A stretch of 64,000 nucleotides of DNA, from assembly GCF_002127325.2 (NCBI RefSeq), contig NC_035448.2, forward strand, positions 88,912,753 through 88,976,752. Reading direction: 5' to 3'. This DNA is from Helianthus annuus (lineage: Eukaryota; Streptophyta; Magnoliopsida; Asterales; Asteraceae). This document shows positions 31,908-44,296 of the stretch, piece after piece. The position numbers and the translations under genes are program-made. The notes below the pieces were generated by a model. That model was not told the origin of the DNA, made no database searches, and saw only the letters and a list, made by a program, of their open reading frames with translations. Each line of letters starts with the position of its first letter. Positions within the stretch are counted from its first letter, which is position 1.

Positions 31908-32398
31908 GTGAGTTCACACCCTTACTAAGGCATGGGATTCCCAAGGGCTTGGGAATGGGATTAAAGAAATGAGATTGACTAGATACACTGATACTAGACT
32001 ACCATACCACTGTCCTCGGTTGTGCAGGACACATACTTATGCTATTCACTGTCCTCGGTTGTGCAGGACACTTACTTACAATCTACGTAGACTTATACAT
32101 ATTACTATCCTCGGTTGTGAAGGATACCTACACCTATTACTATCCTCGGATGTGAAGGATACTTATACTTATTACTATCCTCGGATGTGAAGGATACTCA
32201 TGCTTATTACTATCCTCGGATGTGAAGGATACTTATGTTTACGAGTAGTCTAGTGGTTATACAACGTGGGAAACCCCCACCAATAGAATGTACTAACGGC
32301 CCAGTAGAGCCACCTGTTACAAACGAACTTTCTATTACGCATTTACTTTCTGTGAACTCGCTCAACTAGTTGTTGACCCTCTGTTACATGCCTTGCAG
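31908..32398 (+). other. Putative leader intron in E's LTR with six tandem hairpins (491 nt)
   Basis: Donor TCAAG|GTGAGTTCACACC; branch CTCAAC (32361-32366, A 33 nt before the acceptor end); acceptor TTACATGCCTTGCAG|GACG. Hairpins at 32012, 32051, 32107, 32142, 32177 and 32212: the first two close with TGTCCT/AGGACA, the other four with TATCCT/AGGATA, all with a loop starting CGG. This covariation is expected of selected RNA stems. Confidence 0.6.
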
Positions 32399-32702
32399 GA
32401 CGTTAGGTATATGGAGCTTGCACACGGAGGAGCTGGTCGTTGTGGGGCTTGGATCGTGATCATCTTGTTAAATACTTATGATATTTGATACTTACCTACT
32501 ATGGGATTTACAATAATACGCTTCCGCTAAACAATGATAACTTACCTATGTTTTGGAAACACCTTTCATATGGATTTGTTTTGGATTATATTGCAATTAC
32601 TTTTACTTTATACAATGTTCTATATGATTGGTGGCTTGATCCTGGTCAGTCACGCTCCCAAGCGGTGATACTCCGCAGGGGGATTTTGGGGGTGTGACAG
32701 AT

Positions 32703-32779
32703 TGGTATCAGAGCCATTGGTTATAGAGAACTTGGTTTTAATATGGGGAAAACGTTTTTATTAAAACCAGACTATAACC
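32703..32779 (+). promoter_or_regulatory. PBS and hairpin of element E
   Basis: PBS TGGTATCAGAGCC 32703-32715; outer arms GGTTATAG (32719) and CTATAACC (32772-32779); inner arms TTGGTTTTAATA / TATTAAAACCAG. The rest of the leader, to 33020, shows nothing coding. Confidence 0.85.
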
Positions 32780-33020
32780 AGAACAGTGCTCTCAACGATC
32801 CACAACGACGCTTCGCTCCACGTGCAAGACTCGACATCCTAGGTAATAAGGTTTATGTTTATTGCCTACATGCTAGAATTGCATAGAACTTTGCTCGTAG
32901 TATGCTTACATTACTTTGCTCACTACTTGTCACTCCTTGAGAACACCTATGTGCCTACACTTTTCTGTCATCGCACTACTCGCGAACCATTCATACTTAT
33001 GCTACCTTTACTGTTTAATC

Positions 33021-33959
33021 ATGTCTGGGCGTGTTAACTTGACACAAGCCCAGTAGACGGCTCTCATTAAGGAACAAGTTGCTGCGGCGCTTGCAGCCGC
33101 ACAAGCAGGAGGTATAACCTGCTATTCCAGGCCTATCCTAGGATGTTAGATCCTACTCTCGTGACCCAACTCTCGTGCTTAACCTTGACCTATCTTTCTC
33201 GCGCAACGGGTCAGAACGCATAGCAACCTGTCTGCACATTCAAGAACTTCATGGACTGTCGTCCAAGCACATTCAGTGGCACAGAAGGAGCAGTGGGACT
33301 ACTCCATTGGTTTGGGAAGCTCGAGTCGGTATTCGAGATGTGTGAATGCCCTGAGGCTCGCAGGGTCAAGCACGCCACTGTTACGTTGGAAGGAATCGCG
33401 CTAACCTGGTGGAACGCGCAAGTTTAGATATTAGGGCTGGCAGCTGCTAACGCCACCCCTTTGAACGATTTTAAGGAACTCATCAAAAAGGGAATACTGC
33501 ACGCGTGATGACATCCACAAGTTGGACGTGGAGCTTTACCATTGGAAAATGACGGGGTCAGAAATTGAAGCTTATACGAAACGGTCGAACGAACTGGCCA
33601 GCTTGTGTCCAACCATGGTGGACCCTCCAAGCAAGCTTATCGAATTGTACCTCAAGGGTCTAGCCTCAGAGATTCAGAGCCATGCTACACTGGCTAACCT
33701 CGACAATATCCAAGACATTCAGCGTCTTGCTCATCGCCTCACGAATCAGGCAGTGGAACAGAACAGGCTGCCTAGTTGTATCAGCGCTATTACTACCGCT
33801 ACCACTTCTACTACTTCTGCTATTCCCAGTGACAACAAGAGAAGGTGGGATGGAATCTTCAGCAAGGGTTCAACTTCAGTTCAGTCTCAGGCTCGGCAGC
33901 GAAAAATTGATGACTATCGGAGCACTGGTCAGCAATCTTCTGGTAGTCAAGGGTTGTAA
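33021..33959 (+). pseudogene. Element E gag, broken
   Basis: The ATG at 33021 starts MSGRVNLTQAQ, followed by TAG at 33054 (Gln/Leu region in relatives). The gag-intron zone has lost its AG (CGG). The capsid region is recognisable ([35 protein letters not shown]) with a TAG where relatives have QVQ/QVR near 33,424, a +1 frameshift near 33,487 (AAAAAGG), then a second frame [20 protein letters not shown] ... LAHRLTNQAVEQN, ending SSGSQG at 33,953. The zinc knuckles are deleted. No functional Gag. Confidence 0.88.
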
Positions 33960-34104
33960 CCTCGTCTTAGTTGGTCAGACACTCTCCGTCAACCTCATTC
34001 CCTAGTCTTGGGTAGTTTCGACATCGTCATTGGGATGGATTGGTTATCCCAACAGCAAACGGAGGTCCTATACAAAGAGCAAGATTGTTCGCATTCCTCG
34101 TTCT

Positions 34105-34147
<43 letters not shown>

Positions 34148-37100
34148 CTCTCGAAGTTCAAGGCGACAAGAGTGGTGCTGTGGTTGGCATCATCTCTTTC
34201 TGGAAGGCTCAGATATGTTTGCGGAAGGGCCACACCGCAATTTTGGCTCTTGTTACTGACGCATCAACGAAAGAAAAAAAGTTGGAAGACCATCCAGTTG
34301 TACGCGACTTTCCTCAGGTGTTTCCTGAAGATTTACCTGGTCTACCGCCTCATCGTCAGGTCGAATTTCAAATCGAGCTCGCTTTAGGAGCAGCACCCAT
34401 AGCTCGAGCACCGTGTCGTTTAGCTCCAACCGAACTGGAAGAACTGTCAAAGCAGCTACAAGAGCTCTTGGAAAAGGGCTTTATTCGTCCTAGCTCTTCG
34501 CCTTGGGAAGCTCCAGTGTTATTTGTGAAAAAGAAGGACGGTACTTTCAGGATGTGCATAGACTACCGTGAATTGAACAAAGTGACAGTGAAGAACCGCT
34601 ACCCTCTTTCTCGTATCGACGACTTATTCGACCAGTTGCAGGGGTCGAGTTACCACTCCAAGATTGATCTAAGGTCAGGGTATCATCAGCTGAGAGTCCG
34701 GGATGAGGACGACTCCAAGACAGCATTCAGAACTCGCTACGGTCACTACGAGTTTCTAGTCATGCCATTCGGGCTTACGAACGCGCCTGCAGTCTTCATG
34801 GATCTTATGAATAGGGTGTGCAAACCCTACCTTGATAAGTTCGTCATTGTCTTCATCGACGACATTCTGATCCACTCCAAGAGTCAGGAGGAGCACGAGC
34901 AGCACTTACGTCTTATCTTGGAACTCCTTCGGAAGGAGCAATTGTACGCAAAGTTTTCTAAATGCGACTTCTGGCTTCGAGAAGTCCACTTCTTAGGCCA
35001 TGTGGTGAACAGGGATGGGATTCATGTCGATCCATCCAAGGTAGATTCGATACGGAACTGGCCTGCACCGCGTACACCAACAGAAATACGCCAATTCTTG
35101 GGTTTGGCGGGATACTACAGGCGGTTTATCAAAGACTTCTCCAAGATCGCGCAATCGCTTACTATGCTGACACAGAAAGGTGTCGTTTACAGATGAGGTA
35201 ATACACAAGAAACGGCTTTTCAGTACCTGAAGGATAGATTATGCAGCGCACCTATTCTCTCATTGCCAGAGGGCACAGATGATTTTTGTCGTCTATTGTG
35301 ACGCGTCGATACAGGGGCTTGGTTGTGTATTGATGCAGCGGGATAAAGTTATTGCCTACGCCTCTCGTCAACTCAAGGTTCATGAACGGAACAACACGAC
35401 GCACGATTTAGAGCTGGGAGCTGTTGTGTTTGCGCTTAAGATATGGCGACACTACCTGTACGGTACCAAGTGCACAATTTACACCGATCACAGGAGTCTC
35501 GAGCATATCTTCAAGCAGAAGGAATTGAATATGCGTCAACGACGATGGGTCGAACTGCTTAATGATTGCGAATGCGCTATCAAGTATCATCCAGGCAAGG
35601 CCAACGTTGTGGCCGACGCCCTTAGTCGGAAAGACACCTTACCTAAGCGCGTGCGAGCGCTACAGCTTACTATTCAGTCCAGTCTTCCTGCACAGATACG
35701 AGCTGCTCAGATAGATGCTTTAAAACCCGAGAATGTCATGGCTGAAGCCTTACGCGGCTCAAGACAACGCATGGAACAAAAGGAAGACGGCGCCTACTAT
35801 GTAACGGGGCGTATTTGGGTCCCACTTTATGGAGGTCTACGAGAGCTTGTGATGGACGAAGCACACAAGTCTCGCTACTCGGTACACCCAGGGTCGGATA
35901 AAATGTACCACGATATCAAAACAACCTACTGGTGGCCAAGCATGAAAGCCCACATCGCCACCTATGTTGGCAAGTGCTTGACCTGTGCGAGAGTCAAGGT
36001 CGAATATCAGAAACCCGCAGGTCTACTACAACAACCCAGGATACCACAGTGGAAATGGGAAGAAATTTCCATGGATTTCGTTACAGGCTTACCTAGATCC
36101 CAGCGTGGGAATGATACTATTTGGGTAATCGTTGATCGACTCGCAAAGTCTGTTCATTTCTTGGCTATCAAAGAAACGGATAAGTTCTCTACGTTAGCAG
36201 ATATATACTTGAAAGAAGTTGCTTCGAGGTACGGAGTGCCAACCTCTATTATTTCGAATCGGGACGCACGATTCACCTCAGCACTGTGGCAAGCGATGCA
36301 CAAATCTTTTGGCTCTCGGTTAGACATGAGCACAGCTTATCACCCTCAGACGGATGGGCAGTCTGAGCGCACGATTCAAACTCTTGAAGACATGCTTCGG
36401 GCGTGTGTTATCGATTTCGGCAACAGCTGGGAAAAGCACCTCCCGTTAGTGGAGTTCTCGTACAACAACAGTTACCACATCAGCATACAAGCCGCTCCAT
36501 TCGAGGCAATGTACGGGCGTAAAATGCCGGTCACCTCTCTGTTGGGCAGAGGTGGGGGAATAGTCAGATTTCAGGACCAGAAATGGTAGTTGACGCTACT
36601 GAACGCATTGCACAGATACGACAACGCATGGCGGCGGCTCGTGACCGTCAGAAAGCTTACGCAAACAAACGCAGAAAACCGCTCGAATTCCAAGTTGGGG
36701 ATCGAGTGCTACTCAAAGTCTCACCCTGGAAGGGTGTGGTTCGTTTTGGTAAACGAGGCAAGCTCAATCCACGGTATGTTGGACCGTTCGAGATCATTGA
36801 GAAAATAGGCAAAGTAGCCTACAGACTAAACCTACCAGCTGAACTCGGTGCAGTTCACAACGTATTTCACGTGTCGAATCTGAAGAAGTGCCTGTCAGGT
36901 GAGACCCTCATAGTTCCTTTTAAGGAACTCACTATCGACGAGCGGTTGCAGTTCGTCGAGGAACCAGTTGAAATCACGGACCGGGATGTTAAGGTCCTCA
37001 AAAGCAAGAGAATCCCTCTTGTTCGAGTTCGTTGGAACTCCCGACGTGGCCCAGAGTACACCTGGGAACGCGAAGACCAAATGAAAGAAAAGTACCCCCA

Positions 37101-37212
37101 GTTATTCGGAACCAATGCAACCACTACTGAGACTGAAGCTACTACTGCGGAATTTCGGGACGAAATTCCAAATCAACGGGGGGATGATGTGACACCCCAG
37201 GAAAACCAGTGA
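33960..37212 (+). pseudogene. Element E pol, broken; protease active site deleted
   Basis: It joins directly to the middle of protease (CNLVLVGQ), so the DSG motif is missing. The 34030-35196 frame contains the 38-A tract, the linker [14 protein letters not shown], and RT with [11 protein letters not shown] and IDDILI (34855). TGA at 35194 replaces Trp of YRW. A +1 shift occurs near 35,285 (TTTTT), then RNase H ([24 protein letters not shown]) and integrase ([35 protein letters not shown]). Two 1-nt insertions near 36,522 and 36,560 follow, then the chromodomain frame (36583-37212). The changes are scattered single events in an otherwise well preserved copy. Confidence 0.9.
34108..34145 (+). 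repeat. A38 homopolymer inside E's protease-RT linker
   Basis: 38 consecutive A's lie where D and G have six bases (CAGGAA-type, two codons). With the adjacent C the net gain is 33 nt, so the frame is kept and would add a 12-lysine run. It has no flanking TSD or gene 3' end and so is not a retroposed poly(A) tail. It could be slippage expansion or an assembly error. Confidence 0.9.
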
Positions 37213-37251
37213 ACGATACAACTTACCTAGCTTCCTCAGTGAGTGCGTACT

Positions 37252-37288
37252 AAATTTCGGGACGAAATTTCTTTCAAGTCGGGGATAA
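37252..37288 (+). promoter_or_regulatory. Palindrome and PPT of element E
   Basis: AAATTTCG-GGA-CGAAATTT 37252-37270, then AAGTCGGGGATAA to the LTR. An earlier copy of the palindrome is at about 37150 (GAATTTCGGGACGAAATTC) inside the end of pol. Confidence 0.8.
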
Positions 37289-40236
37289 TGTGACAACTCG
37301 AGTTTTCAAGATTCCATCTTCGCACTATTGCACGTTAATTGTTTAGATTGTTTGTTGTCACGACTTGTTTGTTTCACAACTGTATACGTTGTAATATTTT
37401 TAAATCGTATTGTTGTTTGTATGTTATATATGGTGGGTGTTAACTGTGCTTTTATAATTACTTGATGTGCAATACACATGTTGGGTGTAGATTGTAGTAT
37501 ACATGATATGTATATAGATGTTATATGTATATTGTATTGATTATTTGCTTGTATGATGGAAAACATGATAGTGGAACACTACACCCGAAAACACCCCACT
37601 TGAAGACACCCCTCCCCATGAAAACAACTTAGTGTTGTGATATTATTTGTTTGAAGACACCCCAAATGGGCTTCGGCCCAGTAGAGAGCAAATTTCAATG
37701 TTGTGATATTACCTGTTACGATAGAATATTATTTAGTAAACCCTAACCTCTCTTACCCTACTTCAAAGTCAACGGCAGCCTTCCTCTCTCTTGAAGCTTT
37801 ACCTTCTCGTCTAGCACAACCCTCAAACGCTACATCACCGGTTAGTGTGTCGTCCTTATTTGATTTAGTTTTTGATTTGAACTTAAATGCATGCGACCGT
37901 GATGCTTGATTAAATTGATTACACAATCGGCATAATAGAGTCTGATGGTGATCAGTATTAGTAATATTCAAAATAAGATATAGTCTTGCATGATCTTGTT
38001 TATGCTAGGGATGGTTGTAGCCGAATTATAGTGAACCAAAGCAACTATCAGATTTAAAATGGAAAACATATGTCATGCTAATTGAGGAGTGGTGATTCGG
38101 TCCAATAGTATAAGGATTAGGGGCATGGTTGTCGGCCACTTATATAAAACCTTTTTGACTATTTGTTGTTATGCATGTGCAGCAAATAATAAGAATATGA
38201 TGATCGGCTGCTAGGTTATTACTTGCATACTTCCTTTTGATTCCCACTTAATGAATTTTCTATTGGACCTCACTTGTATTCTAATAATATTCCAAAGAAA
38301 TAGCATGTGACATAAAGTGCCAAATGAATCTAATTGGGCCGATAGAGACATCAGTAATTGTACATTGACTGAATCATTTTAAGTATTGAAAGAATCAAAA
38401 TGTGTTGCTTGTTTATTACTGGACCGAAAACTGCACATGTTGATTGTTTGCATATGAGTGGGTCGCACATGTTGATGAATTGTTATGCATAGGGTTTCTA
38501 GTTGCAACTGTTGATGATGGAAAGCATATCCGACTTTTGTAACATGGACGTTAGGTCCGACTTTTGTAACAAGGACCCTATGTCCGATTTTCTTTTTATG
38601 AAATAAGGGGGGGTCCGAGCTTCATGACCTCTTATGGTCCGAGCTTTGATTCCCTAACTCTAGTCCGACTTTTATATGTGAAAGGGGCTGCCCGAGTTTT
38701 ATACCAAGTACAAGGTCATGTCCGAGTTTAAGTCCCCACTTTCTGACCGAGTTTTAGTGAGGGAGCTAGTCCGAGTTTTGTGATAATAATATGGTTGTCC
38801 GACTTTGTTTGATGGTAAGGTGAAAGATCCGAGATTATTATGTAAAGGGGTAGGGTCCGACTAAACAATAAATTGCGATATCATATGGATAGGTTATCGG
38901 CCAGTTAATATACAACAGCAACTAATCCACTTCATGCTTGAACATGTGACAAGATTTTAGTTTCAATAAAACTTTATGGATAATAGTGTGTGTCATATAA
39001 ATTGTCGGCTATTACTTGAATTAGACAAGTCTTTTATATTTTATTAGCCTGGTTTGCATGAAAGTTCTGGTCAGCATTGATTAATTACATGCAGTTAGTG
39101 TGCATGTGGTCAGCATTGATTATTAGCCTTGTTTACATGTATTTCATTAGCCCAAGTATCAACTCTATTAATTTGTTAAGTCTGCTAGTCTGTAGGTGCT
39201 GGTAAATACCAGCTATGTTTAGCCTGATAGCTCTTATATGAAACCATAAGTTGCATGAAATTGTTTCACGGGTTACATGAAAATAAGATGCCAACTGATA
39301 TGCACACTCTGTGTTATGCTGTGTTTTACTTGCATACGAATCATTGCGAATATGAACTGACTGTGAGTAAATGCATTACCCTAGGCATTGATTGATTGAT
39401 TGATTTGTTTCGAGCACATAGTTAAGCATACCGAGCAAACCAAGGTGAGTTCACACCCTTACTAAGGCATGGGATTCCCAAGGGCTTGGGAATGGGATTA
39501 AAGAAATGAGATTGACTAGATACACTGATACTAGACTACCATACCACTGTCCTCGGTTGTGCAGGACACATACTTATGCTATTCACTGTCCTCGGTTGTG
39601 CAGGACACTTACTTACAATCTACACAGACTTATACATATTACTATCCTCGGTTGTGAAGGATACCTACACCTATTACTATCCTCGGATGTGAAGGATACT
39701 TATACTTATTACTATCCTCGGATGTGAAGGATACTCATGCTTATTACTATCCTCGGATGTGAAGGATACTTATGTTTACGAGTAGTCTAGTGGTTATACA
39801 ACGTGGGAAACCCCCACCAATAGAATGTACTAACGGCCCAGTAGAGCCACCTGTTACAAACGAACTTTCTATTACGCATTTACTTTCTGTGAACTCGCTC
39901 AACTAGTTGTTGACCCTCTGTTACATGCCTTGCAGGACGTTAGGTATATGGAGCTTGCACACGGAGGAGCTGGTCGTTGTGGGGCTTGGATCGTGATCAT
40001 CTTGTTAAATACTTATGATATTTGATACTTACCTACTATGGGATTTACAATAATACGCTTCCGCTAAACAATGATAACTTACCTATGTTTTGGAAACACC
40101 TTTCATATGGATTTGTTTTGGATTATATTGCAATTACTTTTACTTTATACAATGTTCTATATGATTGGTGGCTTGATCCTGGTCAGTCACGCTCCCAAGC
40201 GGTGATACTCCGCAGGGGGATTTTGGGGGTGTGACA
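37289..40236 (+). repeat. 3' LTR of element E (2948 bp)
   Basis: Same length as the 5' LTR. Differences noticed relative to it include C/T at 37651, A/C near 38037, A/G near 38134, one extra G near 38607, T/C near 39198, one T fewer near 39325, T/C near 39439 and two bases near 39622. All LTR signals are retained. Confidence 0.93.
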
Positions 40237-40241
40237 CGTTA

Positions 40242-43200
40242 CTTCGGCTAACCTCGACAACATCCAGGAAATCCAGCGTCTCGCTCATCGCATCACCGAT
40301 CAGGCAGTGGAACAGAATAAACTGCCTAAGCGTGTCAGCGTTACTGCTACAGTCACTCCTTCAGCTACTCCCGTTACTCTCAGTGACAACAAGAGGAAAT
40401 GGGAGGGGGATTCAAGCAAAGCATCAGTTTCGGTTCAGTCCCAGAATCAGCAGCGAAAGACTGACAACTATCAAAGCCCTAACCAGCAGTCGTCAGGTAG
40501 CCACAGGCAGGGTGGATATCGCGGAAATCTTCCAAAGTGCAACAACTGCAACAAGCACCACAACGGTCAGTGTAACAAGGGTCGTTGTCAAAGATGCCTC
40601 AAGATGGGTCACGAGGCCAAAGACTGTAGAAGCCTTCGTCCTGCGAACCAAAATCAGCAGCAGCCTCACGCTCAGCCTAACCAACAACAGGGCAACAAGG
40701 GATGCTACAATTGTGGTGCTGAAGGCCACATCAAGAGACACTGCCCACAGCTCAACAGGAACCAGAACAACAACAACAACAACCAGGGCAACGGCAACAA
40801 CAACAATGGGGGAAACAACAACGGCAACGAGGCAAGGGGCCGTGCATTCGTACTAGGTCGTGGCGACGCAGTAAACGATCCCAACGTTGTCATGGGTAAG
40901 TTTCTCCTCGACAATATTTACGTTACTGTTTTGTTTGATTCGGGTGCGGATACAAGCTATATGTCTGTGAAAATGTGTCAACTGCTAAAACGTGCACCAA
41001 CACTTTTACCCACCAAACATGTAGTAGAGTTAGCTAACGGTAAAAGTTTAGAAGCCACGCACGTAGTCCAGGGTTGTAATCTTATCCTAGCTGGTCAAGC
41101 CTTCTCTATTGATCTCATTCCCATAGTTTTGGGAAGTTTCGACGTCGTGATTGGGATGGATTGGTTATCCCAACACCAGGCAGAAATCCTATGCAGCGAG
41201 AAGATTATTCGCATTCCTCGTTCTGGTCAGGAACCTCTTGAAGTTCAAGGCGACAAGAGTGGTGCAGTGGTTGGCATCATCTCATTCTTGAAGGCTCAGA
41301 AGTGCTTACGTAAAGGTCACACAGCCATTTTGGCTCTTGTTTCAGACGCATCAGTAAAGGAAAAGAAATTGGAGGATATTCCAATTGTACGCGATTACCC
41401 TCAGGTGTTTCCTGAAGATTTACCTGGCTTACCGCCTCATCGTCAGGTTGAATTTCAGATCGAGCTCGCTCCAGGAGCAGCACCCATAGCTCGCGCACCA
41501 TATCGTCTAGCTCCATCAGAATTGGAAGAATTGTCAAAGCAGCTACAAGAGCTCTTGGAAAAGGGCTTCATTCGTCCAAGCTCTTCGCCTTGGGGAGCTC
41601 CAGTGCTTTTCGTGAAAAAGAAAGACGGTACGTTCAGGATGTGTATAGACTACAGGGAACTGAACAAGGTGACGGTGAAGAACCGTTATCCTCTTCCACG
41701 CATAGACGACTTATTCGACCAGTTGCAAGGGTCGTGTTACTATTCCAAGATCGACCTACGGTCAGGTTATCATCAACTGAGAGTCCGCGAGGAGGACGTC
41801 TCTAAGACAGCATTCAGAACTCGCTATGGTCACTACGAGTTCTTGGTTATGCCGTTCGGACTTACGAACGCGCCTGCTGTATTTATGGATCTTATGAACA
41901 GGGTGTGCAAACCCTATCTCGACAAGTTCGTCATTGTTTTCATCGACGACATCCTGATTTACTCCAAGAGTCAGGAGGAGCACGAGCAGCATCTTCGTCT
42001 TATTTTGGAACTCCTTCGAAAGGAACAGTTGTACGCCAAGCTTTCAAAATGCGACTTCTGGCTTCGTGAAGTCCACTTCTTAGGCCACGTGGTAAACAAG
42101 GATGGGATTCACGTCGATCCATCCAAGGTAGATTCGATCAGGAACTGGCCTGCACCGCGTACACCAACAGAAATACGCCAATTCTTGGGTCTGGCAGGTT
42201 ACTACAGACGGTTTATTAGAGACTTTTCGAAGATTGCTCAGCCGCTTACGCTACTGACACAGAAGGGTGTTACCTATCGCTGGGGAGAGCCCCAGGAGAC
42301 TGCTTTTCAGCACTTAAAGGAAAGACTTTGCAGTGCACCTATCCTCTCATTGCCAGAAGGCACAGAAGACTTCGTAGTATATTGTGATGCATCCATCCAG
42401 GGTCTTGGATGTGTGTTAATGCAACGTGATAAAGTGATAGCCTACGCTTCTCGGCAACTCAAGGTTCATGAACGCAACTACACGACGCACGATCTAGAGC
42501 TGGGAGCTGTTGTTTTCGCGCTTAAGATATGGCGACACTACCTGTACGGTACCAGGTGCACGATTTACACCGATCACAGGAGTCTCGAGCATATCCTTAA
42601 GCAGAAGGATTTGAACATGCGTCAACGACGATGGGTCGAGTTACTTAACGACTACGAATGCGCCATCAAGTACCATCCAGGCAAAGCCAATGTTGTGGCT
42701 GACGCTCTAAGTCGAAAGGACACCTTACCGAAGCGCGTGCGAGCGCTACAGCTTACGATTCAGTCTAACCTTCCAGCGCAGATACGAAATGCTCAGGTAG
42801 AAGCATTGAAGCCCGAAAACGTCAAGGCAGAAGCCTTACGCGGCTCACGACAACAAATGGAACAAAAGGAAGACGGCGCCTACTATGTAACGGGCCGGAT
42901 TTGGGTCCCTCTCTATGGCGGTTTACGCGAACTTGTAATGGATGAAGCTCACAAGTCTCGCTACTCGGTACATCCAGGGTCAGATAAAATGTACCACGAC
43001 ATCAGCACTACTTATTGGTGGCCTAGTATGAAGGCCCACATCGCTACGTACGTTGGAAAATGTTTGACCTGTGCGAGAGTCAAGGTTGAATATCAGAAAC
43101 CAGCTGGTCTACTTCAGCAGCCTAAAATACCACAATGGAAATGGGAAGAAATTTCCATGGATTTGGTTACAGGCTTACCTAGATCTCAGCGTGGGAACGA

Positions 43201-44296
43201 TACGATATGGGTCATAGTTGATCGACTCACCAAGTCTGCACACTTCCTGCCGATTAAGGAAACGGACAAGTTCTCCACTTTCGCAGACGTCTATCTTAAA
43301 GAAGTTGTTTCGAGGCACGGAGTGCCCACCTCTATTATTTCGGATCGCGATGCACGATTCACGTCAGAGCTATGGCAAGCAATGCATAAATCTTTCGGCT
43401 CACGATTAGACATGAGCACAGCATATCATCCTCAGACGGATGGGCAGTCTGAGCGAACGATTCAAACACTTGAAGACATGCTTAGGGCATGCGCTATCGA
43501 TTTCGGCAACGGCTGGGAAAAGCACCTCCCATTGGTGGAGTTTTCGTACAATAACAGTTACCATACCAGCATTCAAGCCGCTCCATTCGAGGCATTGTAC
43601 GGACGTAAATGCCGGTCACCTCTCTGTTGGGCAGAGGTGGGGGATAGTCAGATTACGGGTCCAGATATTGTAGTGGACGCCACAGAAAAGATAGCACAGA
43701 TACGACAACGCATGGCGGCAGCACGCGACCGTCAGAAAGCCTACGCGGACAAGCGTAGAAAGCCTTTGGAATTTCAGGTCGGGGACCGGGTTTTACTAAA
43801 AGTTTCACCCTGGAAGGGTGTGGTACGTTTTGGAAAAAGGGGCAAACTGAATCCGCGGTACGTCGGACCATTCGAAATCATCGAAAAGATTGGCAAGGTA
43901 GCCTACAAGTTGAACCTACCAGCTGAACTCGGAGCAGTTCACAATGTCTTTCATGTATCGAACTTAAAGAAGTGCCTATCAGATGAAAACCTCATCATTC
44001 CTTTTAAGGAACTCACTATCGACGAGCGTCTGCAGTTCGTCGAGGAACCAGTAGAAATCACGGACCGGGATGTGAAGGTCCTCAAAAGCAAGAGAATCCC
44101 TCTTGTTCGAGTTCGTTGGAACTACAAACGTGGCCCAGAGTACACCTGGGAACGCGAAGACAGGATGACAGAAAAGTACCCCCAGTTATTCGAAACCAAT
44201 GCTACCACTACTGAGGCTGAAGCTACTACTTCGGAATTTCGGGATGAAATTCCAGATCAACGGGGGGAGGATGTGACACCCCAGGAAAATCAGTGA
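40242..44296 (+). CDS. gag-pol: Element D Gag C-terminus and complete Pol, open frame
   Basis: The frame continues from 29751 after E's second TSD. In order: end of Gag ([14 protein letters not shown]), a basic linker, zinc knuckle [20 protein letters not shown] with [11 protein letters not shown], second knuckle [14 protein letters not shown], Asn/Gly linker, protease DSGAD (40937), RT ([19 protein letters not shown] 41942), RNase H ([26 protein letters not shown]), integrase H-H-C-C ([10 protein letters not shown] ... CLTCARV) and DDE core ([21 protein letters not shown]), chromodomain ([21 protein letters not shown]). No internal stop. About 1539 residues when joined to the earlier exons. 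D was coding-competent until E landed. Confidence 0.93.

Larger units (their letters stand above)
29752..32699 (+). repeat. 5' LTR of element E (2948 bp)
   Basis: TGTGACAACTCGAGTTTTC...GGGGTGTGACA. Promoter block 30130-30208. Degenerate array of GTCCGACTTTT / GTCCGAGTTTT words over 30,985-31,330. Putative intron 31908-32398 with six hairpins. No gene seen over the 2.9 kb. Confidence 0.93.
29752..40236 (+). mobile_element. Element E: Ty3/gypsy inserted in D's gag, coding-defective
   Basis: TSD CGTTA at 29747-29751 and 40237-40241. LTRs are 2948 bp each (29752-32699, 37289-40236) with about seven substitutions and two 1-nt indels noticed. The internal region is 4589 bp, about 0.5 kb shorter than G's, because the zinc knuckles and the N-terminal half of protease are deleted. 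It carries a 38-A tract, several frameshifts and stops. Deepest level of the nest. Confidence 0.94.

Noticed and set aside
34108..34145. Poly(A) tail of a LINE, SINE or processed pseudogene
   Set aside because: It lies inside a continuous pol reading frame with no foreign sequence or TSD beside it.
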